A stretch of 64,000 bases of DNA from an uncultured Paracoccaceae bacterium (GCA_947498645.1 CANMKS010000001.1:434001-498000); one strand, 5' to 3'; positions 19,500-28,694 are shown, numbered from the stretch's first letter. Made by a program: numbers and translations. Notes: generated by a model not told the origin, from the sequence alone.

Positions 19500-20021
19500 C
19501 TAGCCGCCGATCAAGGCGATTTCTGTGCCTGCGGGATCAACAACAATCAGGCGCTGCACGTAGGACAAACGCCGGTCCCACGTCGTTTGATAGCCAGCGG
19601 CGTCCAGCCGCGCGGCGATATCCTCTAGCCCCCGGATCGGAAATGACGGCAGAGCCTCCACATCAAATGGAAAACTGGGCCGGGTGCCAAAGTAAATCTG
19701 CCGGGTGCCGCTGACGGCCCAGAACCCGTCGATATCCTTGGGGTAGTTCGGCGCGCGCATCTCCATCAGGCCAAGTTCGTCCAGATAGAAAGCACGCAAG
19801 GCGGGTTCTTCTGCCGGTTCCATCGGGATAAAGACCTGTTGCAGGCGTGTGTTCTGATGGGCCGCATCCCGCCCCGCACTAAAGGCCATATCGGGCCCAC
19901 GCCTTTTGCGGGTCTTTCTGGGCTTATCCTCGCCCTCTTCTGCGGCCCGGTTTCGCATGAACCGGAAAAACGCAAAAAACGCGACGAGGACGACGAAGGG
20001 AGGGAGCAACAGATCGGTCAT
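19500..20021 (-). CDS. VOC-like protein with N-terminal membrane anchor
   Basis: N-terminal LLLPPFVVLVAFFAFFRF then basic linker and glyoxalase-like LQQVFIPMEPAEEPALRAFYLDELGLMEM...VVDPAGTEIALIG. Confidence 0.78.
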   Translation of the reverse strand: MTDLLLPPFVVLVAFFAFFRFMRNRAAEEGEDKPRKTRKRRGPDMAFSAGRDAAHQNTRLQQVFIPMEPAEEPALRAFYLDELGLMEMRAPNYPKDIDGFWAVSGTRQIYFGTRPSFPFDVEALPSFPIRGLEDIAARLDAAGYQTTWDRRLSYVQRLIVVDPAGTEIALIGG

Positions 20022-20036
20022 TGAAGGCGGTTCCGT

Positions 20037-20396
20037 TTAAACTTCTGCGATCAATTCTAGCCGGTTTCCAACGGGATCAGCGGTAAAGAACCGGATGACA
20101 TCTGGCAAGGTTTTGTCCCATAGGATCAGATGCCCTGCCTGCTCCAACCTGGCGGCAAGACCGGCAAGGTCATCAACACGAAACCCCGGATGCGCCTTGG
20201 TGGCGGGGCGAAAATTCGGGTCGATGCCAAAATGAACCTCAAGCTTGCCCGCACGCGCCCAAAACCCGCTACGTGATTGCAGTTCCGGCGGCTTAGCAAC
20301 CTCTTGCAAGCCCAGCAGGTTACAATAGAAGGCGCGCATTGCGTCTTCCTTGCCTGCGGGCATGGCCAGTTGCAGATGATCAAACCCCGTGATCAT
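20037..20396 (-). CDS. VOC (glyoxalase-like) family protein
   Basis: Start MITGFDHLQLAMPAGKEDAMRAFYCNLLGLQEV; ends FFTADPVGNRLELIAEV. Confidence 0.87.
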   Translation of the reverse strand: MITGFDHLQLAMPAGKEDAMRAFYCNLLGLQEVAKPPELQSRSGFWARAGKLEVHFGIDPNFRPATKAHPGFRVDDLAGLAARLEQAGHLILWDKTLPDVIRFFTADPVGNRLELIAEV

Positions 20397-20529
20397 CACT
20401 GTCCTTTCGCCACCTGCCTTTGCGCTTGCTGCCTGCCCGCAACAGGATCCAGACAACAGCAACAAAAACTGCGATCACAACAATCGGATTTCCGCCTGCC
20501 AGGTCTTGGAACATATGTCCTCCCAATGA

Positions 20530-20547
20530 TGTATACTATAGTATACA
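20530..20547. promoter_or_regulatory. 18-bp perfect palindrome TGTATACTATAGTATACA, candidate operator
   Basis: Direct reading; between divergent VOC (-) and thiolase (+) genes. Confidence 0.6.
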
Positions 20548-20650
20548 ATTAGGGTCGAACAGCATGATTTTCAACCTTTGCCGTGACGTTTTCCTGTTTT
20601 GGTCGGGCATCTGAGGTAGCACAATGGCAACGACAGTAATGGAGGCTTTG

Positions 20651-21826
20651 ATGACAGATATCGTGATTCTTGGTGGTGCACGTACGGCTATTGGCACTTT
20701 TGGCGGCTCGCTGGCGGGCACATCGCCGATCGAACTGGGCACGATTGCAGCCAAGGCAGCGCTGGAACGTGCTGGCGTTGAGGGTGGGCAGATCGGCCAT
20801 GTGGCCTTTGGCCATGTCATCAACACCGAGCCCAAGGATATGTATGTCAGCCGGGTCGCTGCCATCAATGCGAGCATTCCTGACACCACACCGGCGATGA
20901 ACGTGAACCGCCTGTGCGGCTCTGGGCTGCAATCCATCGTGTCGATGGCGCAGTCGCTAATGCTGGGCGATGCTGATTTTGCGCTTGCGGGCGGATCCGA
21001 GAACATGAGCCGCTCTCCCTTCATCATCCCCGATCAGCGCTGGGGCGCCAAGATGGGCGATGTGCGCACGTTGGATATGATGCTGGGCGCGCTGAATTGC
21101 CCCTTTGGCACCGGCCATATGGGTGTCACGGCCGAAAACGTCGCAGGTGAGCATGATATCAGCCGTGCCGCACAAGACGCATTCGCCCTGCAAAGTCAGG
21201 AGCGCGCCGCGGCAGCGATTGCCGCAGGCTATTTCGAAAGCCAGATCGCCCCCGTGCCTGTCAAGAAGCGCCGCGAGGTGGTGGATTTTGTCACTGACGA
21301 GCACCCCAAGGCAACAACGCTTGAGGCCCTGGCAGGCCTGCGCCCGGTTTTCCAGAAGGATGGCAGCGTGACCGCTGGCAACGCCTCTGGCCTTAACGAC
21401 GGCGCGGCCGCTGTGGTGCTGGCCACAGCACAGGCGGCAGAGGCGGCAGGGCTGACACCCAAATTCCGTGTGCTTGGGTATGGCCATGCGGGCGTGCGCC
21501 CCGAGGTGATGGGCATCGGCCCGGTTCCGGCGGTGGCGAACCTGCTGATGAAGCTGCGCCTGTCCGTTGATGATTTTGACGTGATCGAAAGCAATGAGGC
21601 CTTTGCCGCGCAGGCACTGGCCGTCACCAAGGAACTTGGCTTTGATCCCGCCCGCGTGAACCCCAATGGCGGTGCGATTGCATTGGGTCACCCTGTTGGT
21701 GCATCCGGCACGATCATCACCGTCAAAGCCATGTATGAACTGGAACGGATCGGCGGCAAACGTGCGCTGATCACCATGTGCATTGGTGGCGGGCAAGGGA
21801 TTGCGCTGGCGATTGAGCGGCTCTGA
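20651..21826 (+). CDS. Acetyl-CoA C-acyltransferase (thiolase)
   Basis: NRLCGSGLQSIVSMAQSLMLGDADFALAGGSENMSRSP; NPNGGAIALGHPVGASG; MCIGGGQGIA. Confidence 0.93.
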   Translation: MTDIVILGGARTAIGTFGGSLAGTSPIELGTIAAKAALERAGVEGGQIGHVAFGHVINTEPKDMYVSRVAAINASIPDTTPAMNVNRLCGSGLQSIVSMAQSLMLGDADFALAGGSENMSRSPFIIPDQRWGAKMGDVRTLDMMLGALNCPFGTGHMGVTAENVAGEHDISRAAQDAFALQSQERAAAAIAAGYFESQIAPVPVKKRREVVDFVTDEHPKATTLEALAGLRPVFQKDGSVTAGNASGLNDGAAAVVLATAQAAEAAGLTPKFRVLGYGHAGVRPEVMGIGPVPAVANLLMKLRLSVDDFDVIESNEAFAAQALAVTKELGFDPARVNPNGGAIALGHPVGASGTIITVKAMYELERIGGKRALITMCIGGGQGIALAIERL

Positions 21827-21917
21827 CCGCCCATTGCCACCTGTCGCGGGGGATGTGGGTGTTCATCCTGCCCCTGCGGACAGCGCAACCTTGCGGCTTA
21901 TGAGGGATCGCTGACGT

Positions 21918-22688
21918 TCAGGTCGGGTAGTCGCGCAGAAAGACCCATTTGTCGCCCTCTGACAGATCCGGGTCGTAGGCGTAGCCGCCTGCGCGGAAAC
22001 CTTTGATATCGTCCGCCTCGGTCAAACGGTTCTCGATCACATGACGGGCCATGGCCCCTCGCGCGCGTTTGGCAAAGAAGCTTACGATGCGCGGCTTGTC
22101 GTCCTTGAGTTCCATAAATACAGGCGTGATTACCCGCAGCTTCAGCGCCTTGCGGTCGGCGGCCCCGAAATATTCCTGACTGGCGCAATTGATCAACGTG
22201 TCCGTGCCCAAGGTTGTGGCTTGCGCATTCAGTGCCTTGGCAATCGTGTCGCCCCAATAGTCATAAAGCGTCTTGCCGCGCCGCGTCTTCAGGCGGCTGC
22301 CCATTTCCAATCGGTAGGGTTGGATCGCGTCAAGCGGACGCAGCAACCCGTACAGGCCGGACAGGATGCGCAGGTGGTCCTGCGCCCAGGCCATGTCTGC
22401 CTCGCCCAGCGTGCGCGCCTCTAGCCCTTGATAGGTATCGCCGTTGAAGGCCAGCGCCGCAGGTTTGGTGGTTGATGGATCAGGCGCGGCGGCGAAAACC
22501 TTGAATCGGTCGCGGTTCAGACGCGCCAGATCATCCGAAATGCTCATCAATCCTTTGAGTTGGGTCAGTGTCAGGTTGCGTGCCGTTTTCGACAGGCGCA
22601 CCGCGTCTTGCTGAAAATCAGGCGCAGTGGCCACCACATCAACAGGGTCCATGTCGAGCGACTTGGCAGGTGAGACAACAACAAGCAT
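21918..22688 (-). CDS. yaaA: Peroxide stress protein YaaA (DUF328)
   Basis: MLVVVSPAKSLDMD; ILSGLYGLLRPLDAIQPYRLEMGSRL; FFAKRARGAMARHVIENRLTEADDIKGF. Confidence 0.93.
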   Translation of the reverse strand: MLVVVSPAKSLDMDPVDVVATAPDFQQDAVRLSKTARNLTLTQLKGLMSISDDLARLNRDRFKVFAAAPDPSTTKPAALAFNGDTYQGLEARTLGEADMAWAQDHLRILSGLYGLLRPLDAIQPYRLEMGSRLKTRRGKTLYDYWGDTIAKALNAQATTLGTDTLINCASQEYFGAADRKALKLRVITPVFMELKDDKPRIVSFFAKRARGAMARHVIENRLTEADDIKGFRAGGYAYDPDLSEGDKWVFLRDYPT

Positions 22689-22785
22689 CGGGCATCCTTT
22701 TTCACTTCAAAAAGGATGTAACATGACAACCGGGCAAGACCAGCGCCATGTGCCGGATCGTTCTGCACAATTTTTGTCGAGTGGT

Positions 22786-23118
22786 TTAGTTCAGTTGAGC
22801 CTGAAGCGGGTACTGCCCATCCTCAAACGGGCCAAAAAGATCATCAAGATCGGGGTGATCCACAGGTTCGCCAGAGTAGTCGGCAATCAGGTTCTGTTCG
22901 GACACGTAAGCCACATAAAAGCTCTGCTCGTTCTCGGCCAGAAGGTGGTAGAACGGCTGGTCTTTCTTGGGACGGCTTTCCTCGGGGATCGCGTCATACC
23001 ACGCATCCGTGTTCGAAAACATGGCGTCCACATCAAAGACCACACCCCGGAAAGGGTGTTTGCGGTGGCGTACAACTTGCCCCAAATGATATTTCGCGCG
23101 CGTTTTGAACATAGTCAT
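22786..23118 (-). CDS. hspQ: Heat shock protein HspQ (hemimethylated-DNA-binding YccV-like)
   Basis: AKYHLGQVVRHRKHPFRGVVFDVDAMFSNTDAWYDAIPEESRPKKDQPFYHLLAENEQSFYVAYVSEQNL. Confidence 0.9.
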   Translation of the reverse strand: MTMFKTRAKYHLGQVVRHRKHPFRGVVFDVDAMFSNTDAWYDAIPEESRPKKDQPFYHLLAENEQSFYVAYVSEQNLIADYSGEPVDHPDLDDLFGPFEDGQYPLQAQLN

Positions 23119-23192
23119 TAATATATCGATAATATATGTCCGCTGCGGATGCAAAGTCTACAGTATCAAGGCACATTTAAAGGAAACAGTCT

Positions 23193-24140
23193 GTGAACCT
23201 GGCCCTGACAGTCCTCAACATTACGGCCCCGGTGTTTCTATTGGCGGCGGTGGGATTTATCTGGGTCAAGCTGGGATTTGAGTACCGGGTGCAGTTTGTA
23301 ACCCGCATGGCCATGACCCTTGCGGTGCCCTGTCTGATCTTTGTCGCGCTTATGCAGACAGACGTGGAGCCCGAGGCCTTGGCGGCGCTATCGCTGGCCG
23401 CGTTGGTTGCTTACGGCTTTGTAACGGTTGGCTGTTTCATTGTGGTCAAACTGGGCCGTCTTGACCTGCAAACCTACCTTGCCCCGCTGATTTTCGGCAA
23501 TACAGGCAACCTTGGACTACCTTTGGCCCTGTTTGCGTTTGGGGAAACGGGGTTGGGATATGCGGTTGTGGTCTTTGCCGTTATGGCCATCCTGTCCTTT
23601 ACGGTTGGAATCTGGATGGTTGCGGGCGGTGGATCGCCTGCAAATCTGGTGAAAGAGCCAGTCGTGGCCGCAACGCTGCTTGGTGCCATATTTCTTTGGC
23701 AGGGATGGGAGACGCCTGCCTTTCTGACCAATGCGCTGGACCTCATCGGGCAGATGGCGATTCCAATGATGTTGATCACCCTTGGCGTTGCCGTTGCACG
23801 GCTGGAAACCAAGGCGATGTCGCGCGCGGTTGTGCTGTCAGTCGTCAAGGTCGTGATCTGCCTTGGCAGCGGCTGGCTTGCCGCAACATGGTTCGGGCTG
23901 GAGCCTGTCGCCGCCGCCGTGCTGATCGTGCAGGTTGCAACGCCAGTGGCTGTGACCTCTTACCTTCTGGCCGAGAAGTACGGGACAGATGCACAGCCCG
24001 TTGCCGGGCTTGTTGTGGCCTCAACATTGCTGTCGGTTGTGGCTTTGCCGCTTGATCCTCGCATTTGTGATCTGATTGCATCCTCTTGGGGGATTCCCAG
24101 ATCGTCACAAGCACGCTATGCTGGCAAAAAACAAAGATAA
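23193..24140 (+). CDS. AEC (auxin efflux carrier) family transporter; C-terminus apparently frameshifted
   Basis: 315 aa AEC-type permease; ends ...TLLSVVALPL then non-canonical tail; see finding. Confidence 0.85.
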   Translation: MNLALTVLNITAPVFLLAAVGFIWVKLGFEYRVQFVTRMAMTLAVPCLIFVALMQTDVEPEALAALSLAALVAYGFVTVGCFIVVKLGRLDLQTYLAPLIFGNTGNLGLPLALFAFGETGLGYAVVVFAVMAILSFTVGIWMVAGGGSPANLVKEPVVAATLLGAIFLWQGWETPAFLTNALDLIGQMAIPMMLITLGVAVARLETKAMSRAVVLSVVKVVICLGSGWLAATWFGLEPVAAAVLIVQVATPVAVTSYLLAEKYGTDAQPVAGLVVASTLLSVVALPLDPRICDLIASSWGIPRSSQARYAGKKQR

Positions 24141-24151
24141 GCGAGAGGCAG

Positions 24152-24742
24152 ATGAGCAGTTTCTTTCGCGCGGCGGCATGTGTGCTGTTATTGAGCAGTT
24201 GTAGCGGAGGTTCGGGTGATTTCTCGGCACCGCGCAATCTTGATGACGCTTGCAGTATTGTGTCAGAGCGCCCCGAATACCTACGCGCGTTCCAGCGGGT
24301 CGAACGCAAGTACGGCGTGCCGGTCCCGTCGATGATGGCGATCATCTATCAGGAAAGTAAATTCATCGGTAACAACCGCACGCCCCATCGCTATGCGCTT
24401 GGCGTGATCCCGGTTGGGCGGCAATCCTCTGCCTTTGGCTATAGCCAGGCGCTGGACGGCACCTGGGAAGAATATCAGGATGGGCCCGGCGGACGTCGCG
24501 CCCGTCGCGATGATATCGACGATGCGACTGATTTTATGGGCTGGTACATGGTGCAAACCGTGGAAGAAACGGGCGTACCGATCAATGACACCCGCAACCA
24601 GTATCTCGCCTATCACGATGGGCGCACCGGGTTTAATCGCGGTACGTGGCGATCAAAAAGCTGGCTGGTACGGATCGCGGGAGAGGTCGAAGCCCGCGCG
24701 GTGATGTATGATCAGCAGTTACGATCCTGTCGCAAGCGCTGA
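24152..24742 (+). CDS. Lipoprotein lytic transglycosylase-like (SLT domain)
   Basis: Lipobox VLLLSSCSGG; YGVPVPSMMAIIYQESKF...ALGVIPVGRQSSAFGYSQALDGTWEEYQ...YHDGRTGF. Confidence 0.87.
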   Translation: MSSFFRAAACVLLLSSCSGGSGDFSAPRNLDDACSIVSERPEYLRAFQRVERKYGVPVPSMMAIIYQESKFIGNNRTPHRYALGVIPVGRQSSAFGYSQALDGTWEEYQDGPGGRRARRDDIDDATDFMGWYMVQTVEETGVPINDTRNQYLAYHDGRTGFNRGTWRSKSWLVRIAGEVEARAVMYDQQLRSCRKR

Positions 24743-24748
24743 ATGCAA

Positions 24749-24780
24749 AAAAGGGCGGCCCGGTGTGGCCGCCCTTTTGT
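24749..24780 (+). terminator. Rho-independent terminator (likely bidirectional) between lytic transglycosylase and lolA
   Basis: AAAAGGGCGGCC-CGGTGT-GGCCGCCCTTTT, 12-bp perfect stem. Confidence 0.9.
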
Positions 24781-24799
24781 ATTTGAGTGCAGTCGGCGC

Positions 24800-25405
24800 T
24801 TAACCGGCGCGCTTGCGCGTCTCGGCCTGAATGTTGAACAGAATATCCCGCAGTGTCCCGCCTGCCACCAGATCGTTCAGGATCACGGTTGTCTCTACCC
24901 CCAGATCATCGGTGACAATCCACTGACGAAGCTCGACCGGATTGGCGGTAAAAACCATCTGAATGTTTCCGTATTGCGGATTGTCGGGGTCTTGCGCGGT
25001 GACGGTGGTGGTTGGGCCATCAGACACCACATTGGTGACCATGCGCGCGCGCTCCAGATCGACATCAGGTTGCAGAATGATGCTGAGCGGGGTCTGGTTC
25101 AGCGGATAGCGTTCAGGGCCGGTGTTTGACCGCGCATCAAAGACAGCCAACTGCCCGCCCCCAGCCATCACCATCGATTCAGACGGTGGGTTATATTCAA
25201 AACGGATGCGCCCCGGCCGTTTGATGTAGATCTGCCCGGTATAAAGCGTGCCGTCAGAGTTGATCTGGGTAAAGCCACCCTGTGCTGTCTGAAGCTGGTT
25301 CAGATAGGCCGATATTTGCGAGAGGCTTAGCTGCTGGGCCGACGCGGCACCGGCATAAAGCACAAGCGCAGCAGCGGCGATAAGGGAAAGGATACGTTTG
25401 CTCAT
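24800..25405 (-). CDS. lolA: Outer-membrane lipoprotein carrier protein LolA-like
   Basis: Signal peptide then LSQISAYLNQLQTAQGGFTQINSDGTLYTGQIYIKRPGRIRFEYNPPSESMVMAGGGQLAVFD. Confidence 0.88.
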   Translation of the reverse strand: MSKRILSLIAAAALVLYAGAASAQQLSLSQISAYLNQLQTAQGGFTQINSDGTLYTGQIYIKRPGRIRFEYNPPSESMVMAGGGQLAVFDARSNTGPERYPLNQTPLSIILQPDVDLERARMVTNVVSDGPTTTVTAQDPDNPQYGNIQMVFTANPVELRQWIVTDDLGVETTVILNDLVAGGTLRDILFNIQAETRKRAG

Positions 25406-25537
25406 AAGTCCTACCTAGATGTTTGGATGCGGGTTTGCACCCTTTGGATGCAGAGAACAACAGCATGTGAGCGGCCGTTAGGCGATATCATGCCCGCTGA
25501 TTTTGGATAGCGCGCAGTCCGGGAAGCCCTTTATGAC

Positions 25538-25566
25538 AAAACCCCCACGTTCATCAAACGCAGGGG
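25538..25566 (-). terminator. Rho-independent terminator downstream of the PstS-like gene
   Basis: Minus strand CCCCTGCGTT-TGATG-AACGTGGGGG-TTTT. Confidence 0.75.
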
Positions 25567-25599
25567 CTATGCCGTAATTCCGATGGTATTTGCGCGCGT

Positions 25600-27204
25600 C
25601 TAGCGGACCCAAACCTCGACGCGGGTGTAGCCAGAGCCCGCGACCTGTCCGTCAACGCAGGTTGCCGGGAAGACGTTACCAAATCCGTAGCTGGACAGTG
25701 TCACCCCGTTGTTGGCGGTTGCCGATCCTGCAAACTGCTCAAGCGTGGCTTGCATGGTTTGCGCCGCACTCAATGAGGCGCTGATCGCAGCTTCGCTGCC
25801 CGCGGTGGATGCTCCGAAACCCGCAAAGACGATCTCGCGGCCCTGATAGTCCGGGCCGGACAACAGGCTGACAAGGTCGATCACCATCGCACGGTTCCAG
25901 GCACCTTCGGGACCGCTTGCCGCCCCGCCGGTCATCGTTGTCGACAAACGGTTCGCATCAAACAGCACCTGAAACATCTCGGCCGCTGCAACGCGTTGGG
26001 CGTCGTCCAACGATGCATTCAACAGCCCGCCCAGCCGCGCGTTTTTCAACACCGGATCTTGCTGTTGCGCGGAGTGGTTCAAATAGCCTTCTCTGACCAG
26101 AAGACCTTGAGCCACATCAGTCGAGGCGAAATCAAACAGCTCTGCCGCAAACGGTGTGGTCGGTGCGGTGTCGTAGCTGGCCATGACCGGGCGCGCCAAA
26201 GGATAGTCGCCAGAAATGATGTTGAATTCATTTGGCGCCACGGCAATGCCACAGGCGCCTGAGACGGCAATCGTCTGATCGGCATTCGCCGCAGCGGAAT
26301 CGATGATGCTGATACTGCCCGGAAATTGCAGGATCGACGCCGAGATACCGGCTTGATCCGACATCGTCAGCACGTTGCCGGCGACAGTCTTGCCTGCCGG
26401 TTCCATCACCAGCTTGTTCATCTGCGCCCATAAATCCGAATTCGTCGGCAATTGCAGCGGCAAAACATTCATGTCCGCGCCACCGATCTGGGACCAGTTT
26501 GTCACTTCGCCTGCAAAGACGCGGGCCAGATCGTTCAATGAAATCTCGCTGATGCCCGCATTGGGTGCAACAATGACGGAAAAGGCATTCAGGCCAAGCA
26601 ACTGATTGGCAGGCTGCGTCGTCGCAATCCAATCACTGGGGCCCGCATACTGCTGGGCCGCCGTTCCGTTCAACGATACGGTTTCGATGGCGATGTCTGC
26701 CTCTGCGCCATCATCGGCGATGGTCAACGTCAGTGAAGCCTCGCCATTGCCCAAGACTGCCGCGCCATTTCCGGCGACCTCAACCGTGGCGCTTGTATCG
26801 CTGGCAACGGCAAAAGCGCCGGCCACGGTGCGATAAAGCCCGCCGGCGGACGCGCTTTCAAAACCGATGCTCAAGGTTTGGTCACCGCTGATTGCTTGCT
26901 CGGGCCCACCGCTGACCACGTCGATCAAGGCATCCGCGGTCAGGCCAAAGTCGTTACTTGCCAGAACTTCGGCGCAACCAGGGCCATAGCAGATCACCTC
27001 GGACGCAGGCACACTTATGGCGCCCACTGACGTCTGAACCCGCAACATGACGCCGTTAAAGCCGACGATCTCGCCCTCAACACTGATAAATTCATCAGGA
27101 GAACGCAGATCAACTTGCTGCGCCATTAGCGCAACAGGCGCCACACTACACACTAGGGAAGTTACTATTCGTGTTATCATAGTCTTCGTAGCTCCAGCCA
27201 TCAA
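25600..27204 (-). CDS. PstS-like substrate-binding protein with additional C-terminal region
   Basis: 534 aa; signal peptide; EISLNDLARVFAGEVTNWSQIGG typical of PstS-like periplasmic proteins; C-terminal YQGREIVFAGFGAS..LSSYGFGNVFPATC..YTRVEVWVR resembles OmpA-like end. Confidence 0.78.
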   Translation of the reverse strand: MMAGATKTMITRIVTSLVCSVAPVALMAQQVDLRSPDEFISVEGEIVGFNGVMLRVQTSVGAISVPASEVICYGPGCAEVLASNDFGLTADALIDVVSGGPEQAISGDQTLSIGFESASAGGLYRTVAGAFAVASDTSATVEVAGNGAAVLGNGEASLTLTIADDGAEADIAIETVSLNGTAAQQYAGPSDWIATTQPANQLLGLNAFSVIVAPNAGISEISLNDLARVFAGEVTNWSQIGGADMNVLPLQLPTNSDLWAQMNKLVMEPAGKTVAGNVLTMSDQAGISASILQFPGSISIIDSAAANADQTIAVSGACGIAVAPNEFNIISGDYPLARPVMASYDTAPTTPFAAELFDFASTDVAQGLLVREGYLNHSAQQQDPVLKNARLGGLLNASLDDAQRVAAAEMFQVLFDANRLSTTMTGGAASGPEGAWNRAMVIDLVSLLSGPDYQGREIVFAGFGASTAGSEAAISASLSAAQTMQATLEQFAGSATANNGVTLSSYGFGNVFPATCVDGQVAGSGYTRVEVWVR

Positions 27205-27465
27205 ATGCCACTTTCATGTGCGGCATCCTGTCGATTAGACCATCCAAAGCGGGCAGAACTTGGATGGTTAACCTCATTGCTCGCAAATTGTGCCCACTTT
27301 AGCAACAATAGCTGCAATGTTATTTTTATGGGAATTTTTCAGTGTTCGACAACTGACACGATGTCAGGCTACACAAAAATGCCACAATCTTGATCTGCGG
27401 CACCGCATCAACGCAGTCCGAATGCCCATAAGTGAATCACCGATTTCAAGTGGAAAAATCGCCAC

Positions 27466-28308
27466 TCAGTCATTTCTTGCCGATTGCGGATCACAGGTCA
27501 GCCCGGCAAAATCGAACAGCTTTGGATCGAGCAGATGTGACGGGCGTGCGTTCATCAATGCCCGGAACATGACCTGGCGTCGTCCGGGGCTGTTCGCTTC
27601 CCATCCATCAAGGATCTGCTTGACTTGCTGACGCTGCAATCCGTCCTGTGACCCACATAGATCACATGGGATGATGGGATAGTTCATTGCCTTGGCGAAT
27701 TTCTCGCAATCTGCCTCGGCCACATGGGCCAAGGGGCGGTAGAGGAACAAATCGCCCTCTTCATTCACCAGCTTGGGCGGCATTGTCGCCAGACGCCCGC
27801 CATGGAAAAGGTTCATGAAGAAGGTTTCGAGAATGTCGTCACGATGATGGCCCAGCACCACGGCTGAACATCCCTCTTCACGAGCAATCCTGTACAGGTT
27901 GCCGCGCCGCAATCGCGAGCAGAGCGCGCAGAAGGTCCTGCCTTCAGGCACCTTATCCATCACGATTGAATAGGTGTCCTGATATTCGATCCGATGCGGC
28001 ACGCCCATCTTCTCAAGGAACGCAGGCAAGACGGTGGCAGGAAATCCGGGCTGGCCTTGGTCAAGGTTGCAAGCAACCAGTTCTACCGGCAGCAGGCCAC
28101 GCCACTTGAGTTCATATAGAACAGCCAGAAGCGTGTAACTATCTTTGCCGCCGGACAAGCAGACGAGCCACTTCGCATCACGCGCAATCATGCCATACTG
28201 CTCGATCGCTTCGCGGGTGTAGCGCACAATCCGCTTGCGGAGTTTCTTGAACTCCGTTGTTGAAGGTGCGCCATGGAACAGCGGGTGAATTTCAGAGTTG
28301 TCCAACAT
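27466..28308 (-). CDS. ttcA: tRNA 2-thiocytidine biosynthesis protein TtcA
   Basis: Start [51 protein letters not shown]-loop; [17 protein letters not shown]. Confidence 0.92.
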   Translation of the reverse strand: MLDNSEIHPLFHGAPSTTEFKKLRKRIVRYTREAIEQYGMIARDAKWLVCLSGGKDSYTLLAVLYELKWRGLLPVELVACNLDQGQPGFPATVLPAFLEKMGVPHRIEYQDTYSIVMDKVPEGRTFCALCSRLRRGNLYRIAREEGCSAVVLGHHRDDILETFFMNLFHGGRLATMPPKLVNEEGDLFLYRPLAHVAEADCEKFAKAMNYPIIPCDLCGSQDGLQRQQVKQILDGWEANSPGRRQVMFRALMNARPSHLLDPKLFDFAGLTCDPQSARND

Positions 28309-28324
28309 GGCGCGGATATGCCAG

Positions 28325-28636
28325 ATGCAGACGCATCTGCCTAGAGGTATCCCATTCGAGGGCACCGGCGTATCAGTTCAAACAGATTGGGAGCGCGCAA
28401 TAAAGCGGATCGACCGAGCAGCGGGTCGGGACATTGACCAAAACTACCCCGACGGTTGAACGGATACAGCACCCGGTGAGATTGGCGCGGCCACCGGACA
28501 GTACGAGATTGACCAGCTGGTGCTGTCAAACAGCGACACCAAGTGTGACCTTCAACGACTGAGCGTGGACTTGGCTTATGTCCGCTGCGATGGGCGGGAT
28601 ATCGGAACGGTCACATTTTCAGTCAAACGGCGGTAG
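28325..28636 (+). pseudogene. Coding-like remnant with one in-frame TGA
   Basis: Frame from ATG 28325: [102 protein letters not shown]. Confidence 0.4.
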
Positions 28637-28663
28637 CCAAGAAATTTCGGCGAAATTTCTTGG
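28637..28663. repeat. Perfect hairpin CCAAGAAATTTC-GGC-GAAATTTCTTGG
   Basis: 12-bp perfect inverted repeat with 3-nt loop. Confidence 0.9.
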
Positions 28664-28670
28664 CAGTGGG

Positions 28671-28694
28671 AAAGATTTTCGGATGAAAATCTTT
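28671..28694. repeat. Perfect hairpin AAAGATTTTC-GGAT-GAAAATCTTT, overlaps yidD stop codon
   Basis: 10-bp perfect inverted repeat with 4-nt loop, 7 nt after previous hairpin. Confidence 0.9.

Noticed and set aside
20530-20620. Possible toxin-antitoxin or small-gene locus around the TGTATACTATAGTATACA palindrome
   Set aside because: No ORF pair of plausible size or composition next to it; treated as operator only.
23110-23145. AT-rich ATATATCGATAATATAT near hspQ start as an operator
   Set aside because: Imperfect symmetry and promoter-like AT content; not strong enough to report as a site.
28341-28529. Minus-strand ORF upstream of ttcA
   Set aside because: No coding-like features; the plus-strand frame in the same region looks more protein-like.
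28325-28636. Selenoprotein with in-frame TGA
   Set aside because: No SECIS-like structure evident just after the TGA, no selA/selB seen, and the context looks like a decayed gene; kept only as a remnant.
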